Source: Mesostigma viride (Eukaryota; Streptophyta; Mesostigmatophyceae; Mesostigmatales; Mesostigmataceae). From it: a stretch of DNA of 64,000 bases. Location: contig RPFO01001928.1 in assembly GCA_009746045.1 (NCBI GenBank), forward strand, positions 64,001 to 128,000, written 5' to 3'. Each line of letters starts with the position of its first letter. Positions within the stretch are counted from its first letter, which is position 1. The notes beneath the pieces are model-generated. The model was not told where the DNA came from, searched no databases, and was given only the letters and a program-made list of their open reading frames with translations. Below are positions 23,970-35,276 of the stretch, piece after piece. The position numbers and the translations under genes are program-made.

Positions 23970-24805
23970 GACCATCGCTTTGGAGAGCGGGCGTCCTCAT
24001 GGACATGGTCAAGGGGCACGGGATCGCGCCAGCACATCAGGCAGCTAGCTGGCTTGTGCGTTTGCAGGCAGTCATGGCCGCATGTAAGCGGTGCCGGCGC
24101 AGAGCTTTTGGCTGGCAGTTGATGGAATGCACTGTGCATTGAAGGTTATTTTTCCCTGGTATCTTTTTGTAACCACTGTATGCCTCCCACTGCTGGGATA
24201 AATGTTATTGGTCGCTATCGCAGATGCCTCGGCGTTTGCTGTCTTCATTTCTCGGTAGTGCTATGAATGAGACCACCAGTCTCATGGATATCTAGTGCTA
24301 GGTTTGCGGAGCGTGGATTTCCTTGTCAACAACAGCAACTTTGCTTCCATGTATAGTTCCAGTATCCACATAAAGGGAAGAGGCTTTGATTTGCATATCA
24401 CTCACAAGGGCTACACCATAGAAAAAGGAAGCCCTTTCCCCCCCTCCCCCCATTGCAGCTCCTTGCTTGGTTTCATGGTGCAGATTACAGCACCCAATGT
24501 GATACGCTGTGCTTACATGCCATAGTTTCGTGGGCAAAGCAGCATACCGCAGTGGTCAAAATCACTTTGCGACCCCCCCAAAGGTGAAATTTATAGTATG
24601 CGACCCAAATCCAAGGCAAATGTTTTAGGTTTGCGAGCAGAGCGACTTGTTTGTGGTCAGTGGCTTGGGTCTGACTGACTTCATATCCCTTGGCCCCCTT
24701 TCAATGTAACCCAACTACCCAACTGAGTAATTTTATTGATCCATTGGGTAGCACTGATTAAAATAGCTAGGCTTGGGGCTGTGTGGCGCGGCGCAGGCGC
24801 GGCGC
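23970..24805. other. 3' flank of the RRM gene
   Basis: Holds the 3' UTR of the RRM gene to about 24180, then sequence without recognisable genes. Short frames near 24295-24537 lack any domain. Confidence 0.5.
24168..24172 (+). terminator. Poly(A) signal TGTAA of the RRM gene
   Basis: TGTAA within TTTTTGTAACC, 199 nt after the stop codon. This spacing and motif match green-algal nuclear 3' UTRs and support a chlorophyte origin. Confidence 0.55.
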
Positions 24806-24926
24806 GCCCACGTCAGGAGGTGCCGGCCAGGCTGAGCTGGTCGCAGTCCTGCGGGGGGGCCACGTGAGGTGTCTACCTGGTTGGTGCGAGCTAAGTGCCC
24901 TAATAGCTGCAGGCGCCGCTGCTTAA

Positions 24927-26915
24927 CCCGTGTTTTTTTAATTAGAACGCGATATATCGCGTTGCCCTAGCTTTTGTATAGCTGTGCTGATCTTCCCCAC
25001 CTATGACAGGCTCCCCTTAGCTGGGTGTTGCCTGAAACTCTGGGTGTTGCAGGTGCCCTAGTGCACCTAGAGCAAGTGTTGTTTACATTCCCACCCTTGC
25101 AGGAAGTAGCTTAGAATGTATGATAGGCCATGTGCCCCTTCTCTGGGCTATGTGCTACATATACTCCCAACGGAGTTATGTTACAATTCAATTCAATTCA
25201 ATTCAATATCGCGTTGTAAGCTTTTTTTAGAACGCGTATAGCACCTAAGGAAAATTTTTTTTCATGGTCATGTATATACTTTCCTGAAAGCCCATAAATC
25301 AAAGGATTTTTTGAGCTACTCAGACCTACAAAATGCTAATTCATTAGAGAGATACACTGGTTTGAATACAGGGGGGTCTGACCATGACCGCGATTTGTTG
25401 ACCCTAGGTCACAAGTCATGTGCTTATTCACAAATGGTTCATGAAAAAAATCTGGCTTCTTGCACGAGCTATGGGCAACATATGCAGGCTCTGTGAAACA
25501 AAACTCAGGCCCATTGGGCCACTGGAGCTATTTTTCATTAGCATCACAATTACAACGCAGTACAACGCAGTGGGAAAAATGAGAGCCCTTCACAACATGA
25601 CGCAACGACATGAGCCCCATAAACGGGGCCATAGTGAGCTTGGAGGGTCAAAACGTTGAAAATAGGTGTTGTATAAGTTATACAGCATCAAACATGCATC
25701 AAACATCATGACTGGATGACCTAATATGACTGAATCAGGCAGCCATAGCCAAAGCATCATCCACTCTCACAACGTGTTGAGCACATGCCTCGTGGGAACG
25801 GAGGTGCTGGGTTTTCATTCCATAACGCGTGCAATACTGAAAGAAAGAGGCACGTGTAATGCAAGGCTTGGATAGGTTGAGTGATCCATGAGCTTACATG
25901 CAGGCAAAGATGACGCTGGAATGCATGCTAGCAAATGGTGGCAAGATGCTAACAACACATGATTATACACCATGACTATGGGCACCTAGCTGGTCTTCTT
26001 GCACAATCAACGCAGTATAAACCATCAACATCCAATCCTCACGATATATGCACGGCTTGACGACGTATACAGCACCTAAATACTGCACAACTGCAACCTG
26101 CTATGGCTGACATGCAAGCAACGTCGAGTAGGATGGCGGTCTTAGAGAGGCTGGGCAGAGGTCGGTAGAAATAAGTGGAAAACTGGCAGAAACTAGGTAG
26201 AAACACGATATACTTACGCCTGCAAGCACTATTGAGCCGGTGGCAGAGGCCATTTCAATGAAAATACAGCATACCGTAGCAATAGCCACGGTCACGCCTT
26301 ACGCTATTTGCAGGCACCATCATGCCCGGCGCTACCCAATAAAAGTCTGCACAATTCTCGGTTTAGCCGAGAGTCCGGACGTTCGGAATGAATAAACATG
26401 TGTTAAGAAGTCGAAACACCATGGAAATACCAAGCATGGTGCCGCAGCAGACCCGAGTCTTGACGTAATAATATGTATGCCGGTTTCCAGGGTTTCCGCA
26501 TGAAAGTTGGGTGAGAAACTGGAAAAATCTACGTTTCCTTTGCCCCTGTACCTAAACAAACTCGTATAAAACTCGTTATCAACCTTTGAACGCATCATCA
26601 TGGTCGTGCCACCCAACAGCCACTGAAATTCGCGCGAAAACTGGCAAGATCTACCTGCCGCCATCGCCGTCGTCTTCACCTTCGTCCCGCGAAAATGCCT
26701 GATTTCAGTGGTACATATTTGTTTGCAGCTGTCACAAAAAAAATACCAAAAATACCAGGATTTTTTCTTGAATTCTATGAGATGTTTCTGACCTATCTTG
26801 AAAGTTTCAGACCAAAAATCGCATGTTTAATAGGTTTGCCACGTGTCAGATTACAACGCGATACATCGCGTTCTAACCCTACAACGCGATGTATCGCGTT
26901 GTAAAAAAACACGGG
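24927..26915. mobile_element. piggyBac-like non-autonomous element, TTAA duplication
   Basis: This 1989-bp element is flanked by TTAA on both sides (24923-24926 and 26916-26919) inside LINE sequence that has a single TTAA elsewhere (27131 on). The TIRs are 14 bp, CCCGTGTTTTTTTA at the left and its inverse at the right. Each is followed by a palindromic AACGCGATAYATCGCGTT block. TTAA targets and CCC-beginning ends are typical of piggyBac. No transposase is present; interior open frames are short and AT-rich. A retro-insertion at 24965-25205 lies within the left end. Confidence 0.85.
24965..25205 (+). mobile_element. 5'-truncated ORF1-only retroelement, 11-bp TSD, (AATTC)n tail
   Basis: The 241-bp insert matches the last part of the ORF1-element 3' UTR at 48320-48545, including TGCACCTAGAGCA, TTACATTCCCACCCTTGCA and the hairpin ACTCCCAACGGAGT (25163-25176). 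It ends in AATTC repeats. Exact copies of ATATCGCGTTG (24954-24964 and 25206-25216) flank it and split the palindromic block of the piggyBac-like end. This is a clear product of target-primed reverse transcription. Confidence 0.88.
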
Positions 26916-27375
26916 TTAATGGTGCTGGTGATATATGGCATGCCCTGATACAGGTCCTCGTTGCGGACATGAGCAGCATATCCTGTCTAACCCGCGTCTA
27001 ACATCACTGGGCCCAGCCCACGTCAGGAGGTGCCGGCCAGGCTGGGCTGGTCGCAGTCCTGCGGGGGGGGCACGTGAGTTGTCTACCTGGTTGGTGCGAG
27101 CTAAGTGCCCTAATAGCTGCAGGCGCCGCTGCTTAATGGTGCTGGTGATATATGGCATGCCCTGATACAGGTCCTCGTTGCGGACATGAGCAGCATATCC
27201 TGCTCTGAAAATGGAACGCAGCATGTTGGTGACCGCGCCGTCCATCGTGTGGGCCAGGTCCGCGGTGAGGGTCCACGTCTCGGCCCCATACGTGAGAACA
27301 CGGGAAGGACGAGGACCTTGAACAGGTCCTGTTTCTCGATCTTGCCCAGGGGCTTGCGCCACAGGGCTATACAAG

Positions 27376-27689
27376 CGCCAGGGCATGGCTTCTCAACAGA
27401 GAGTGACTCTCTGCATAGGCAGAGCATGGCTAAATGCTTAATGCAGCATCCATGGGGGTCCCATTATCAAAGAGACAACCAGCGCAGGCCAGAAATCGGG
27501 AGAATCCGGACCATGGTAGCTCGAGCCTGCCGTTATCTTTTCCGCGTTTTCGAGTCGTTCAGGATGATGAAGATGAATGGTGATGGAAATGTGCATTATA
27601 GGCATGGCTAGGCTGAATTCTGAAGGCGTCATCCATGGGGGGGCATTATGGGCGCACATGCGCGTAGGCCACATGCTAGGCTAAGCCTG
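27376..27689. other. Mixed retroelement UTR fragments
   Basis: Contains pieces that recur elsewhere. GCATGGCTAAATGCTTAATG with CATCCATGGGGGTCCC matches ORF1-element 3' UTRs near 48200 and 56410. AGACAACCAGCGCAGGCCAG matches 46832, and GTAGCTCGAGCCTGC matches 61500. No gene. Confidence 0.6.
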
Positions 27690-27925
27690 CTATGGGGACC
27701 CAGACCGCCGTGGGGATCCTGACCGCCGGCTTCTTAAGGAGTGCTGCCGGCTCCCGGGGAGGACCGCCCGGACCTGGAGGGCCAGCGGGCCCCTCAAGGT
27801 CGGCGCGGACCTGGACGTCGTACTGGCGCCAACGCATTTCGGTATATACCGAAAGGCGCTTACCCGGGCTATGGCTGACATCTTGCTCCGCCGCACGCGG
27901 GCTGACTTTGCAGCGCAGCACGGTT
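27690..27925 (-). pseudogene. Gag-like LTR-retroelement remnant
   Basis: On the minus strand this stretch is homologous to 63840-64000 on the plus strand (shared GCGGAGCA.GATGTCAGCCAT and GACGTCCAGGTCCGCGCCGA). One frame reads a collagen-like GPAGPPGPGGPPREP; the alternative frame (RRSKMSAIARVSA) matches the frame that is open at 63723-63923. It is a fragment without intact ends. Confidence 0.55.
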
Positions 27926-28104
27926 ATTAGGCTGCTTTACTCCATGATTCCGCGGTGAAGTGTCCCATGCCGGCTAGTTGTAGTTATTTTGTCGTGGTAT
28001 CTCTTGTTAGCGTTGGCTTTGTTTATGGTTAATCGGGTGCTTTCACTCTGATGTAAGTAATTATAATTTTTAATATATCATATTTTCACGCTGTACATGA
28101 CTTA

Positions 28105-28536
28105 AACAGGCAGCCATAGCCAAAGCATAATCCATTCTTACAAGTGTTGCATCTGTGCCTCACAGAGAGGGAGGTGCTGGGTTTTTTACGCGTTTTCTAT
28201 TCCATCGCGATGTATACAACACGACGCTTGACAACGCGATACATCGGGGTGCAAGCTGACACGTGGCACACCTAGAAACCATCAGGCATCCGTACCAACT
28301 CCTTCACCTGCGCTGACGCTTAAGTTCAGTGGTAGATTCTTGCGTACGGCCGTCACAAAAAATTTCGCAAAAATGCACCAATTTTTTCTGAGATTCTCTA
28401 GGATGTATGTGACCTCCGTACCGATTTACAGACCTAAAATCTCATGTCTACTGTGTTTGCCACGTGTCAGAGTACAACGCAATACATCGCGTTGTAAGCC
28501 TATAATGAGATGTATCGCGTTGTAAAAAATTACGGG
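28105..28536. mobile_element. Right end of a second piggyBac-like copy
   Basis: Homologous to parts of the element at 24927-26915: GGCAGCCATAGCCAAAGCAT at 28109 (also 25739), TTCAGTGGTA near 28325 (also 26704), and the double palindrome block before the end. It ends TTACGGG at 28536 with CTAA beyond. It is internally deleted relative to copy 1 and its left end was not found. Confidence 0.7.
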
Positions 28537-28650
28537 CTAAACCTTTCTGTCGAGAGTTATAACTGTCGGTTATGAGCTGCCTGGTCATCCATGGTCACCA
28601 GGCTGTAGTGTTGCGCAGGAGTCCAGGTGGTCTAGGTGATGCATGTAAAC

Positions 28651-31600
28651 TCAACTTAGCGAGTCAACCTCGCTAATCGAGTAGTCTTGCATCTGGGTGC
28701 CACCAGTGAAGTAGAACCTTCCCCGGAACTTGGCCCCTGAACGTGCATACACAGTGGAGGGGTACGGGCACAGATAGTGCATGGTCAGTACTAGTGGACA
28801 ACCCAGAATTGAAAATGATGGAGCCCTGTGTCGATAATGTGCCGCCAGGGAGAACAACATCAGCAGTCATGAGGCCATAGCAGTCACACAGTTATGTGGC
28901 CCGTCCACCGGGCGCGGTGTCTTCGGGCTTCAGGGCAGAACGCGAAACAAACATGCCGACGCAAGGAGGCTAATGCTTGCGATTCCGGACAGGAAAGGCT
29001 GGGTGCACTCCCTGGTGCCATCTGCCGGAGCATGGAGCCTACCAGCTGCATGGCTTGCTTGTCTCATTGTATAATGTAGTGAATGATATGCTTTTCAACT
29101 CGCACGCTCAGTGCTTCACGAAGAGCACCTGGGGCACCTGATGCTGGCAGGCACGTAGAATCCTGGCCTGTCCCGAACGATAACCCATGAAGCAGCCACC
29201 CTGTGCCTCATGCGAAGCGTGCCATGCATGCCAAAGCCAGAGCGAAATGGTGCATGTAGCAAAGTGCGCTCACCTTGAAAAAACAGGGGCATCCATATGG
29301 GGTCGTCGGCCCACATGTTTTCTGCCGTTGTTGAGGGGCACGCACACACAGGCAGGAGAACCATTCATCTTAGAATGCTTGCCGTCAGTGCTGAAACATG
29401 CACGGCCAGGCTAGGTGGCAGGGCGATCTGGCGGATGACTGCAGCATGCATGGCAACCGTGGCGGACTGCAGTGCTTGGCGCTACCACCATATAATAGAC
29501 CCCCAGTTCGATTCCGGTCGGATTCATTTGCAGATCGCGTTTTCCGCGGACCGGCACTGAACGCAAATGGTTTTCACCTTTGCGGCGTGCCAAATCAGAA
29601 TATAATAGACACGCGATGTTCCTATGATGATTGCGGGCACACGGCACAGGTCACTATGTACCATAAGGGATAGCGTCCAGCGGGAACCATCGCGGCTCCA
29701 TCTCATCCGTTGCCTGGGGGGAGCCGTCCCACTCGTGCGCGCCAAACACGTGGATCTGCCGCACGTGGGGGGTAACAGCGACCAGCAACAAACATAATGT
29801 ATGGGTCTTAGGGGGGCCCTTCCATGAGTACCCACCAGCTTGACTGTTGGCATGCCGCCATGTGCTTGATGATGCTCAAGCACCTGTACATGGCCCCTGT
29901 ACTTGGAAGCAGCAAGTACAGTAAGAAATGCTGTGTGACCGGACACACTAGACAACTCCTGATGGCTTCGCTGTGCTTCGTTGAAACAGTTGATCACCAC
30001 CCATACACCACGGTGCGCCACGTGTCCTAATCGCTGTGTGGTTACCGCAGTCATGGCCTAGGCCTGCAACAAGCTTGTGATTGTGTCGGTCAGTTACCGA
30101 TCTCCCTTCCATGCTGCGTGCGCACACCTTTGCTAGCACACACCCACGAGACTGGGGAACTCAAGCGTGGCCCCTCCGAGCCCACCACCAGACACCTATG
30201 CATGGGTAAAAGCCACCAGACAGGACAGGTGCCTCCACGTTGGGCCAGCTGTCACGGAATCACCGTTGCAGGATGACCAGAGCGCCACATGCGCAGCATC
30301 ATGCAGAAGCCACATAGGGGACATGCAGCAACCGCGCTAGCAGCCATGCGGTAACAAGAATGGTATTGGCATGCGTGCGTGCCACCTGCCACGTCTAGTG
30401 CCGCAGCCATGCTACGACGCAGATACAGGGCGGGCGATGCTTGCATCCGCCGAGGCATGCCGCCACAGCATGGGGTCGAGGGCACCGCTTCCTGGTATTG
30501 TCACTCAGGAGGAGTGTGGGAGGGGGTAGGGGCGAGGGGGTGCATGCCTGACCCTGCATCTACTGGGGCGCCCAGAGCCTGTGCGCAGCGGTCGCACAAC
30601 CCAGGCAGTTCCCAGCCCTAACCCCTGCAGCATGCCTTGGAGGCCACCCTGGGACCTGCGCCCCTTTGTCATGCACACATGGCGTGCTAAGCCTTGTCCC
30701 CCGCCACATGCCCGACCAGGGTCCGCTAAATCTCACTGCACTGTCACTGGCTGTTTTCCCATAAAGCATGCACAAAGCAAACAATAAAACAGGCACAGGT
30801 TGCCGTGTGCCGTGGCCAGACATCACACACGGTCACAGAATGGAGACATCCTGCGGGTGCGGCCGGTGGCCCACACGGTGGGAAAGGGCCCCACGCACCT
30901 CCCACGGCCGGTCCTGATCGTCAAAGTGCATCTGCAGCACGCCCTGGAGGGTCAACTGGCGAGCGCGCACGCAGCACTCCTCCTCCAGCTGTGGGAGTTG
31001 TTCACACGTGTGTTGGAAGTTGTGGGTTCCATCGCATTGAAGGTGACGCGTGTCGGCATCGGTGGGCGCAGGCAAGGGCACGAGTGAGGCCTTTACAATG
31101 ATGTGTGAAGCGGCAGTTAAAGGGTGCCACAATACAGGGAGCATCTTACTAGCATAGCAGGAGTGTGTCATAGTAAACAGAGGGTAGGTGTTCCGCATCA
31201 CGGGGAGAGGGGAGCGATGCGGCGTCACGGGGAGAGGGGAGCGATGCGGCGTCACGGGGAGAGGGGAGCGATGCGGCGTCACGGGGAGAGGGGAGCGATG
31301 CGGCGTCACGGGGAGAGGGGAGCGATGCGGCGTCACGGGGAGAGGGGAGCGATGCGGCGTCACCGGGAGAGGGGAGCGATGCGGCGTCACGGGGAGAGGG
31401 GAGCGATGCGGCGTCACGGGGAGAGGGGAGCGATGCGGCGTCACGGGGAGAGGGGAGCGATGCGGCGTCACGGGGAGAGGGGAGCGATGCGGCGTCACGG
31501 GGAGAGGGGAGCGATGCGGCGTCACGGGGAGAGGGGAGCGATGCAGCGTCACGGGGAGAGGGGAGCGATGCGGCGTCACGGGGAGAGGGGAGCGATGCGG

Positions 31601-34167
31601 CGTCACGGGGAGAGGGGAGCGATGCGGCGTCACGGGGAGAGGGGAGCGATGCGGCGTCACCGGGAGAGGGAACAGGTACGGGAGAAGTTGGACGAGGTGG
31701 ATAAAATCGTGTGACCATGACAGAGCAATATTGGCGCTGTGATGTGACAGCATGGTCCGACGGAGGAGCCGGTGTAGCTGCACGGGCATCCATCCAACTA
31801 CCAGTGCAGGGTGTGCAGGGTGTGCAGGGTCTGGCATCATGGGCAGTCTCCCGGCAATAAACCAGCTCATGGATATATTGGCTGTCTCATGGGTATACTG
31901 GCTGTCTCATGGATATACTGGCTGTCTCATGGGTATACTGGCTGTCTCATGGGTATACTGGCTGTCTCATGGGTATACTGGCTGTCTCATGGATATACTG
32001 GCTGTCTCATGGATATACTGGCTGTCTCATGGATATACTGGCTGTCTCATGGATATACTGGCTGTCTCATGGGTATACTGGCTGGAGCCCAGCTCAGGAA
32101 TGACGTTGGTGTCACGTGCACGTGTGGGCGGCGCTAGACGCCAACAGTGGGGTGGAGGACGCACATGTGGGAAGAGGATGTGGACAAGGAGGTGGGCTCA
32201 AAGACTCAGAAAGCATGGCCAGAACACGAGGTCCTTGTAGTCATCCATCTCGGCTCCCTACAGACTGTGCCGTGCTGGTCCCACACAGCGCGCGGAAGGG
32301 GTTGGTGTCCGGCCCTGTTGCATCCCCATGAGAGGGCTGTTCCCTGCACCCCCACGGCTGGCTGTGAATGAATGTGTACCGTCCATGTGGCGATGGACCC
32401 TACCTCCCGGTGTGCCGCCTCCCACACGCTCTCCCCCTCCTCCACTTTGCCTCCAAAACCTGCGGCGTGCAGCGACCGCAGGGTGCACGGAAGGGGGGTG
32501 CGCGCATCCACGCACGGATGCATCGTGCCGCAAACTGCACGTGAAAAGTCAATCCATAGACGGGCATCCAACTGTCATCTCAAGATTCAAGAGTGATCAA
32601 ATCCAGTCATATAAAATGAAGTGGAGACGGAACATGAGCCACAAGCGCATCAGCGCGCAGCCAGCGCAACATGCCATCGATGCGGCATGGGCCGACCCGT
32701 TGCCATTGGGCATGCATCCAGACGCCAGTGGATGGGTCACGCCAACATGCGCTGCGCGCGTGAGGACGGAGGGCACCATTTGGTGCCACTAGACCATGTA
32801 CACCATGCGGGGCGTCATCCATCACAGCACCAGTGGGGGGGCCATCCTCCACCATCCCTCACCAGCAGAGCCCTGGCTGCCTACCTCACCAGCAGAGCTG
32901 GCACCTTGGCACGTTATGGCCACACAAAAATTAGGGACCAGTAGTGTGGGGGTGTAACAAGACCACCATGGTTACAAGGCCAAGCATGCCTTCAGAGCAC
33001 TCTCACAATACTACAGCCTAGTGGCCAAGGTGCATGATGGCAGGTTTGTGAACCTGGACAGTTGTCTTCCCATGTCTCAGGATTTCCAGCTGGGCTCACC
33101 CACAACCGTTCACAGGGGCGCCAGGGTCTACCCACACACCACTGCACACATGACTCGTGCGCAAGCGGGGGGCAACATCTGCTGAGGCAGCTTCTGTCGG
33201 CGGCCCCACCGCAAGGGGGCAGTGGTGGAGCACCACGCCCGTGTGCAAGGGAGCGGACCAGCATGAGTTGCAATAGAGGAGCTAACACTGCAAGAGTGCT
33301 AGAGTACATGGAAGCAACACTGTAACAAACCTACACTATAAGAGAGCTACCGTGGGAACGCTGGGACCCACCCAGGGGCAAGGAAGCCGCCCGCAGCCTA
33401 CACTAGAGCGACACACGCTAGGCTGGCGCAGCATGGTGCGAAACGATCGCCAAGGATGTAGTCGTGGCTTTAGTGGAGTGGCAACTGGTGTGCCGTCTCC
33501 CACCATGGAGCACCTGCGATGCTCCAGGCGCATGGACGATGCGGTCGTCCATGTACTGCTAGTCCACGCGAACCCAAGTCTAGTTGCCCGCCCACGCAGG
33601 GTGTATTGTCCGCAGACAGTGGGATAAGTGTTGGGGTAGGGGGGGGGTAGGGTAGGGCAGGCAGGCAGCCGAGTGCACGTGCGTGCGTGCATGAGTGCAG
33701 GCAATGGTGTGTGGAGCAGACAAGCATGGGAGTGGCATGGCCCGATGAAGGACCTGCCTGGCTATTCACGATGGGGTGTGGGGAGCATAGAAACAAGGGA
33801 TGGCGGTATTATGAATTCGCTTGCAGCATCTGGCATTGAGCTGGTATCTTCTGCCAACGCGCCAATTTGCATGCATACGTACCATTATAGAGGCCCGCGC
33901 CCGGTCTGCAACGGACAGCAAGGAACACCCGGAGGCAAGTCAAAGCCGTACCGCAGGAATGAATTGCAGAGCAGATCAGCTTTGGGCGCCATCAAATGCG
34001 CAGCACACCGAGCATTACTGGTAAACCACGGCAGACGCGGCGATTGCTGCCCTGATGAACAGCAAGACGTACCCGCGGAGTTTCTTCCCCAGGAGAACCT
34101 TGTCGCCCGTCCGCAGTAACACCAGCGTCAGCAGCAGCGGAGAGGTAGCTTGGGCGTCCCGTGTCAT
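28651..34167 (-). CDS. NUDT1: MTH1/NUDT1-type Nudix hydrolase, 7 exons, 163 residues
   Basis: Exons: 34167-34073, 33905-33883 (23-nt microexon), 32459-32404, 30988-30899, 29755-29662, 29321-29274, 28736-28651 (stop TGA). All borders are GT-AG, phases agree throughout and the total is 492 nt. MTH1-type enzymes hydrolyse 8-oxo-dGTP and other oxidised purine nucleotides to monophosphates. The protein runs LTLVLLRTGDKVLLGKKLRG, PGAGLYNG, the Nudix box GGKVEEGE-x7-RELEEE (residues 42-62, catalytic Glu61/Glu62 region), IHVFGAHEWDG, DEMEPRWFPLDAIPY, MWADDPIWMPLFF and the C-terminal FYFTGG...DYSISEVD, in the order of animal MTH1 (about 156 residues). Cys64 replaces the usual Gly of the Nudix box. An in-frame ATG also exists at 34173. 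The repeats at 31-32 kb and the SINE at 29.5 kb are intronic. Confidence 0.92.
28737..29273. other. Last intron of the Nudix gene
   Basis: Intron between exon 6 and exon 7. No repeat array or second gene seen. The GT-AG borders are GTGAGC and TTCAG on the minus strand. Confidence 0.6.
29486..29600 (+). mobile_element. 5'-truncated tRNA-like SINE in Nudix gene intron
   Basis: Starts inside the T-arm-like block CCCCAGTTCGATTCCGGTCG (a Pol III box-B match) and continues through TTCATTTGCAGATCGCGTTT and the hairpin sequence CGCAAATGGTTTTCACCTTTGCG. The same sequence occurs on the minus strand at 46.2 and 48.7 kb. It lies in intron 29322-29661. Confidence 0.75.
31196..31670 (+). repeat. 27-bp minisatellite, ~17 copies, Nudix intron 3
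   Basis: The unit joins CACGGGGAGAGGGGAGCGAT and GCGGCGT; rare variants are CACCGGG and GCAGCGT. The period is a multiple of three, so three long open frames cross it. All are artefacts inside intron 30989-32403. Confidence 0.95.
31868..32083 (+). repeat. 20-bp minisatellite, ~11 copies, Nudix intron 3
   Basis: The unit is GGTATACTGGCTGTCTCATG, with a G/A change (GGGTATA versus GGATATA) distributed among copies. This is the second array in the same intron. Confidence 0.95.
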
Positions 34168-35276
34168 GCACATGGAAGCGTGCCTGCCGACCTTTGCAGG
34201 CGATAATGCCGTGCGACCAAGTCGGGCGGGAGAAAGCTTCGTTCTGCTGGGGTCGCCACAGGGGTATGCGAATCCGGGGGCGGCATGGGCGCACTGCATG
34301 GTTCGTTCTATTTTTCCCAGTAAGGTTCACACTCGCTTGCTACACTACAGCCCGCCGGCATTCTAGCCTGTCCCTCGCCAAACACGTTTTGTCTCTATTG
34401 GCGTAAGATGACAGCCCAACCGTGGGATCCTCACCGCATGCAGTAAATCCCTGTAGCGGGTGTTACCTGGCTGAAACCTGCACGCCGATCGCGCTCCCCT
34501 TTAATTTAATGCCAGAATTGCGTGGGTCGCACAGCTAGCTTACGGAGAGTCCTACCGGCATGAGGCAGTTGCTTGCAACAACGTCCCACTCGACTCGTTT
34601 GATGGGCATTACGAATTATTATCCCCAGGACACGTGGGATTGCCTCTTAGAACGTAGGACCGTCAGCCTTCAAGCGACGATTACACGGGAGTTGACTATG
34701 TGGAGTTGATTACACGTGTTCCCGCGCAGCGTTCCCGGCCTGCCACATGGCAAAAGCTGTTTGCGTCAGGCGTGAGACTCTCTCTCTACTGTTGCAAATA
34801 TTTCGAGCTCGCTGACTTTTACTAGCGACTACTCATGAGTCACGAGTCACGATCATGATCAGCCAGTCAGGAGAGTCACAGCCTCCCAGGTCATAGCCCT
34901 CACCTTGTGATCGAGCCTGCGCATGCCGATTGCCGGAGTCATGCCGGCCCTGCGCATCGCGGCGCAGGCTGTTGCGGCGGATTGCACAGCAGCGCCCGCC
35001 GGGACATCGGCGATATTTTTTAAATTTTGGGCGGAGAGTGCGTTCAACTGCCGCGAGCCGTAAAATGTACATTGTAGTGCCCACGACGCATTTGGGAGCG
35101 TAAGCATCGAGCAGTTGTCAAGAAATAAACAATTTGGGATTATTGCAGGCCGGTTAAGGGCAATGCACGAAAAATGATGGCTTTATAAGGAAACAACATA
35201 GCAAGGGTAGCTTGCCGATGGCATTTGCGAAGATACATTTGTGGTAACCGTATTATCCCCAACAACCCTTAAAAAA
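34168..35276. other. Shared 5' region of the divergent Nudix and LAP1-like genes
   Basis: The start codons face away from each other across 1.1 kb, so both promoters must lie here. I saw no clear TATA pair and no repeat array. There is an AT-rich stretch at 35015-35035 and several CACGTG/ACGTG motifs near 34630-34720. Short frames here have no domain. Confidence 0.5.

Larger units (their letters stand above)
24806..27375 (-). mobile_element. Minus-strand LINE 3' fragment, split and partly duplicated
   Basis: The pieces 24806-24926, 26916-26990 and about 26991-27375 match the RT C-terminal coding part of the LINE at 49.5-49.9 kb. The first two are one LINE segment interrupted at GCTGC-TTAA-TGGTG by the piggyBac-like element. 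The third repeats the same LINE interval (from CGTCTAACATCACTGGG on) and runs further 5' to the LGKIEKQDLF coding block, so about 190 bp of LINE are tandemly duplicated. Frames are broken and no intact RT remains. Confidence 0.85.

Noticed and set aside
27690-27925. Collagen-like GPAGPPGPGGPP protein
   Set aside because: The homologous stretch at 63.8-64 kb is open in a different frame. The segment is a retroelement remnant, not a collagen gene.
31124-31870. Regular 27-bp spaced repeats that could be mistaken for a CRISPR array
   Set aside because: The units are directly contiguous with no unique spacers, and the context is a eukaryotic intron.
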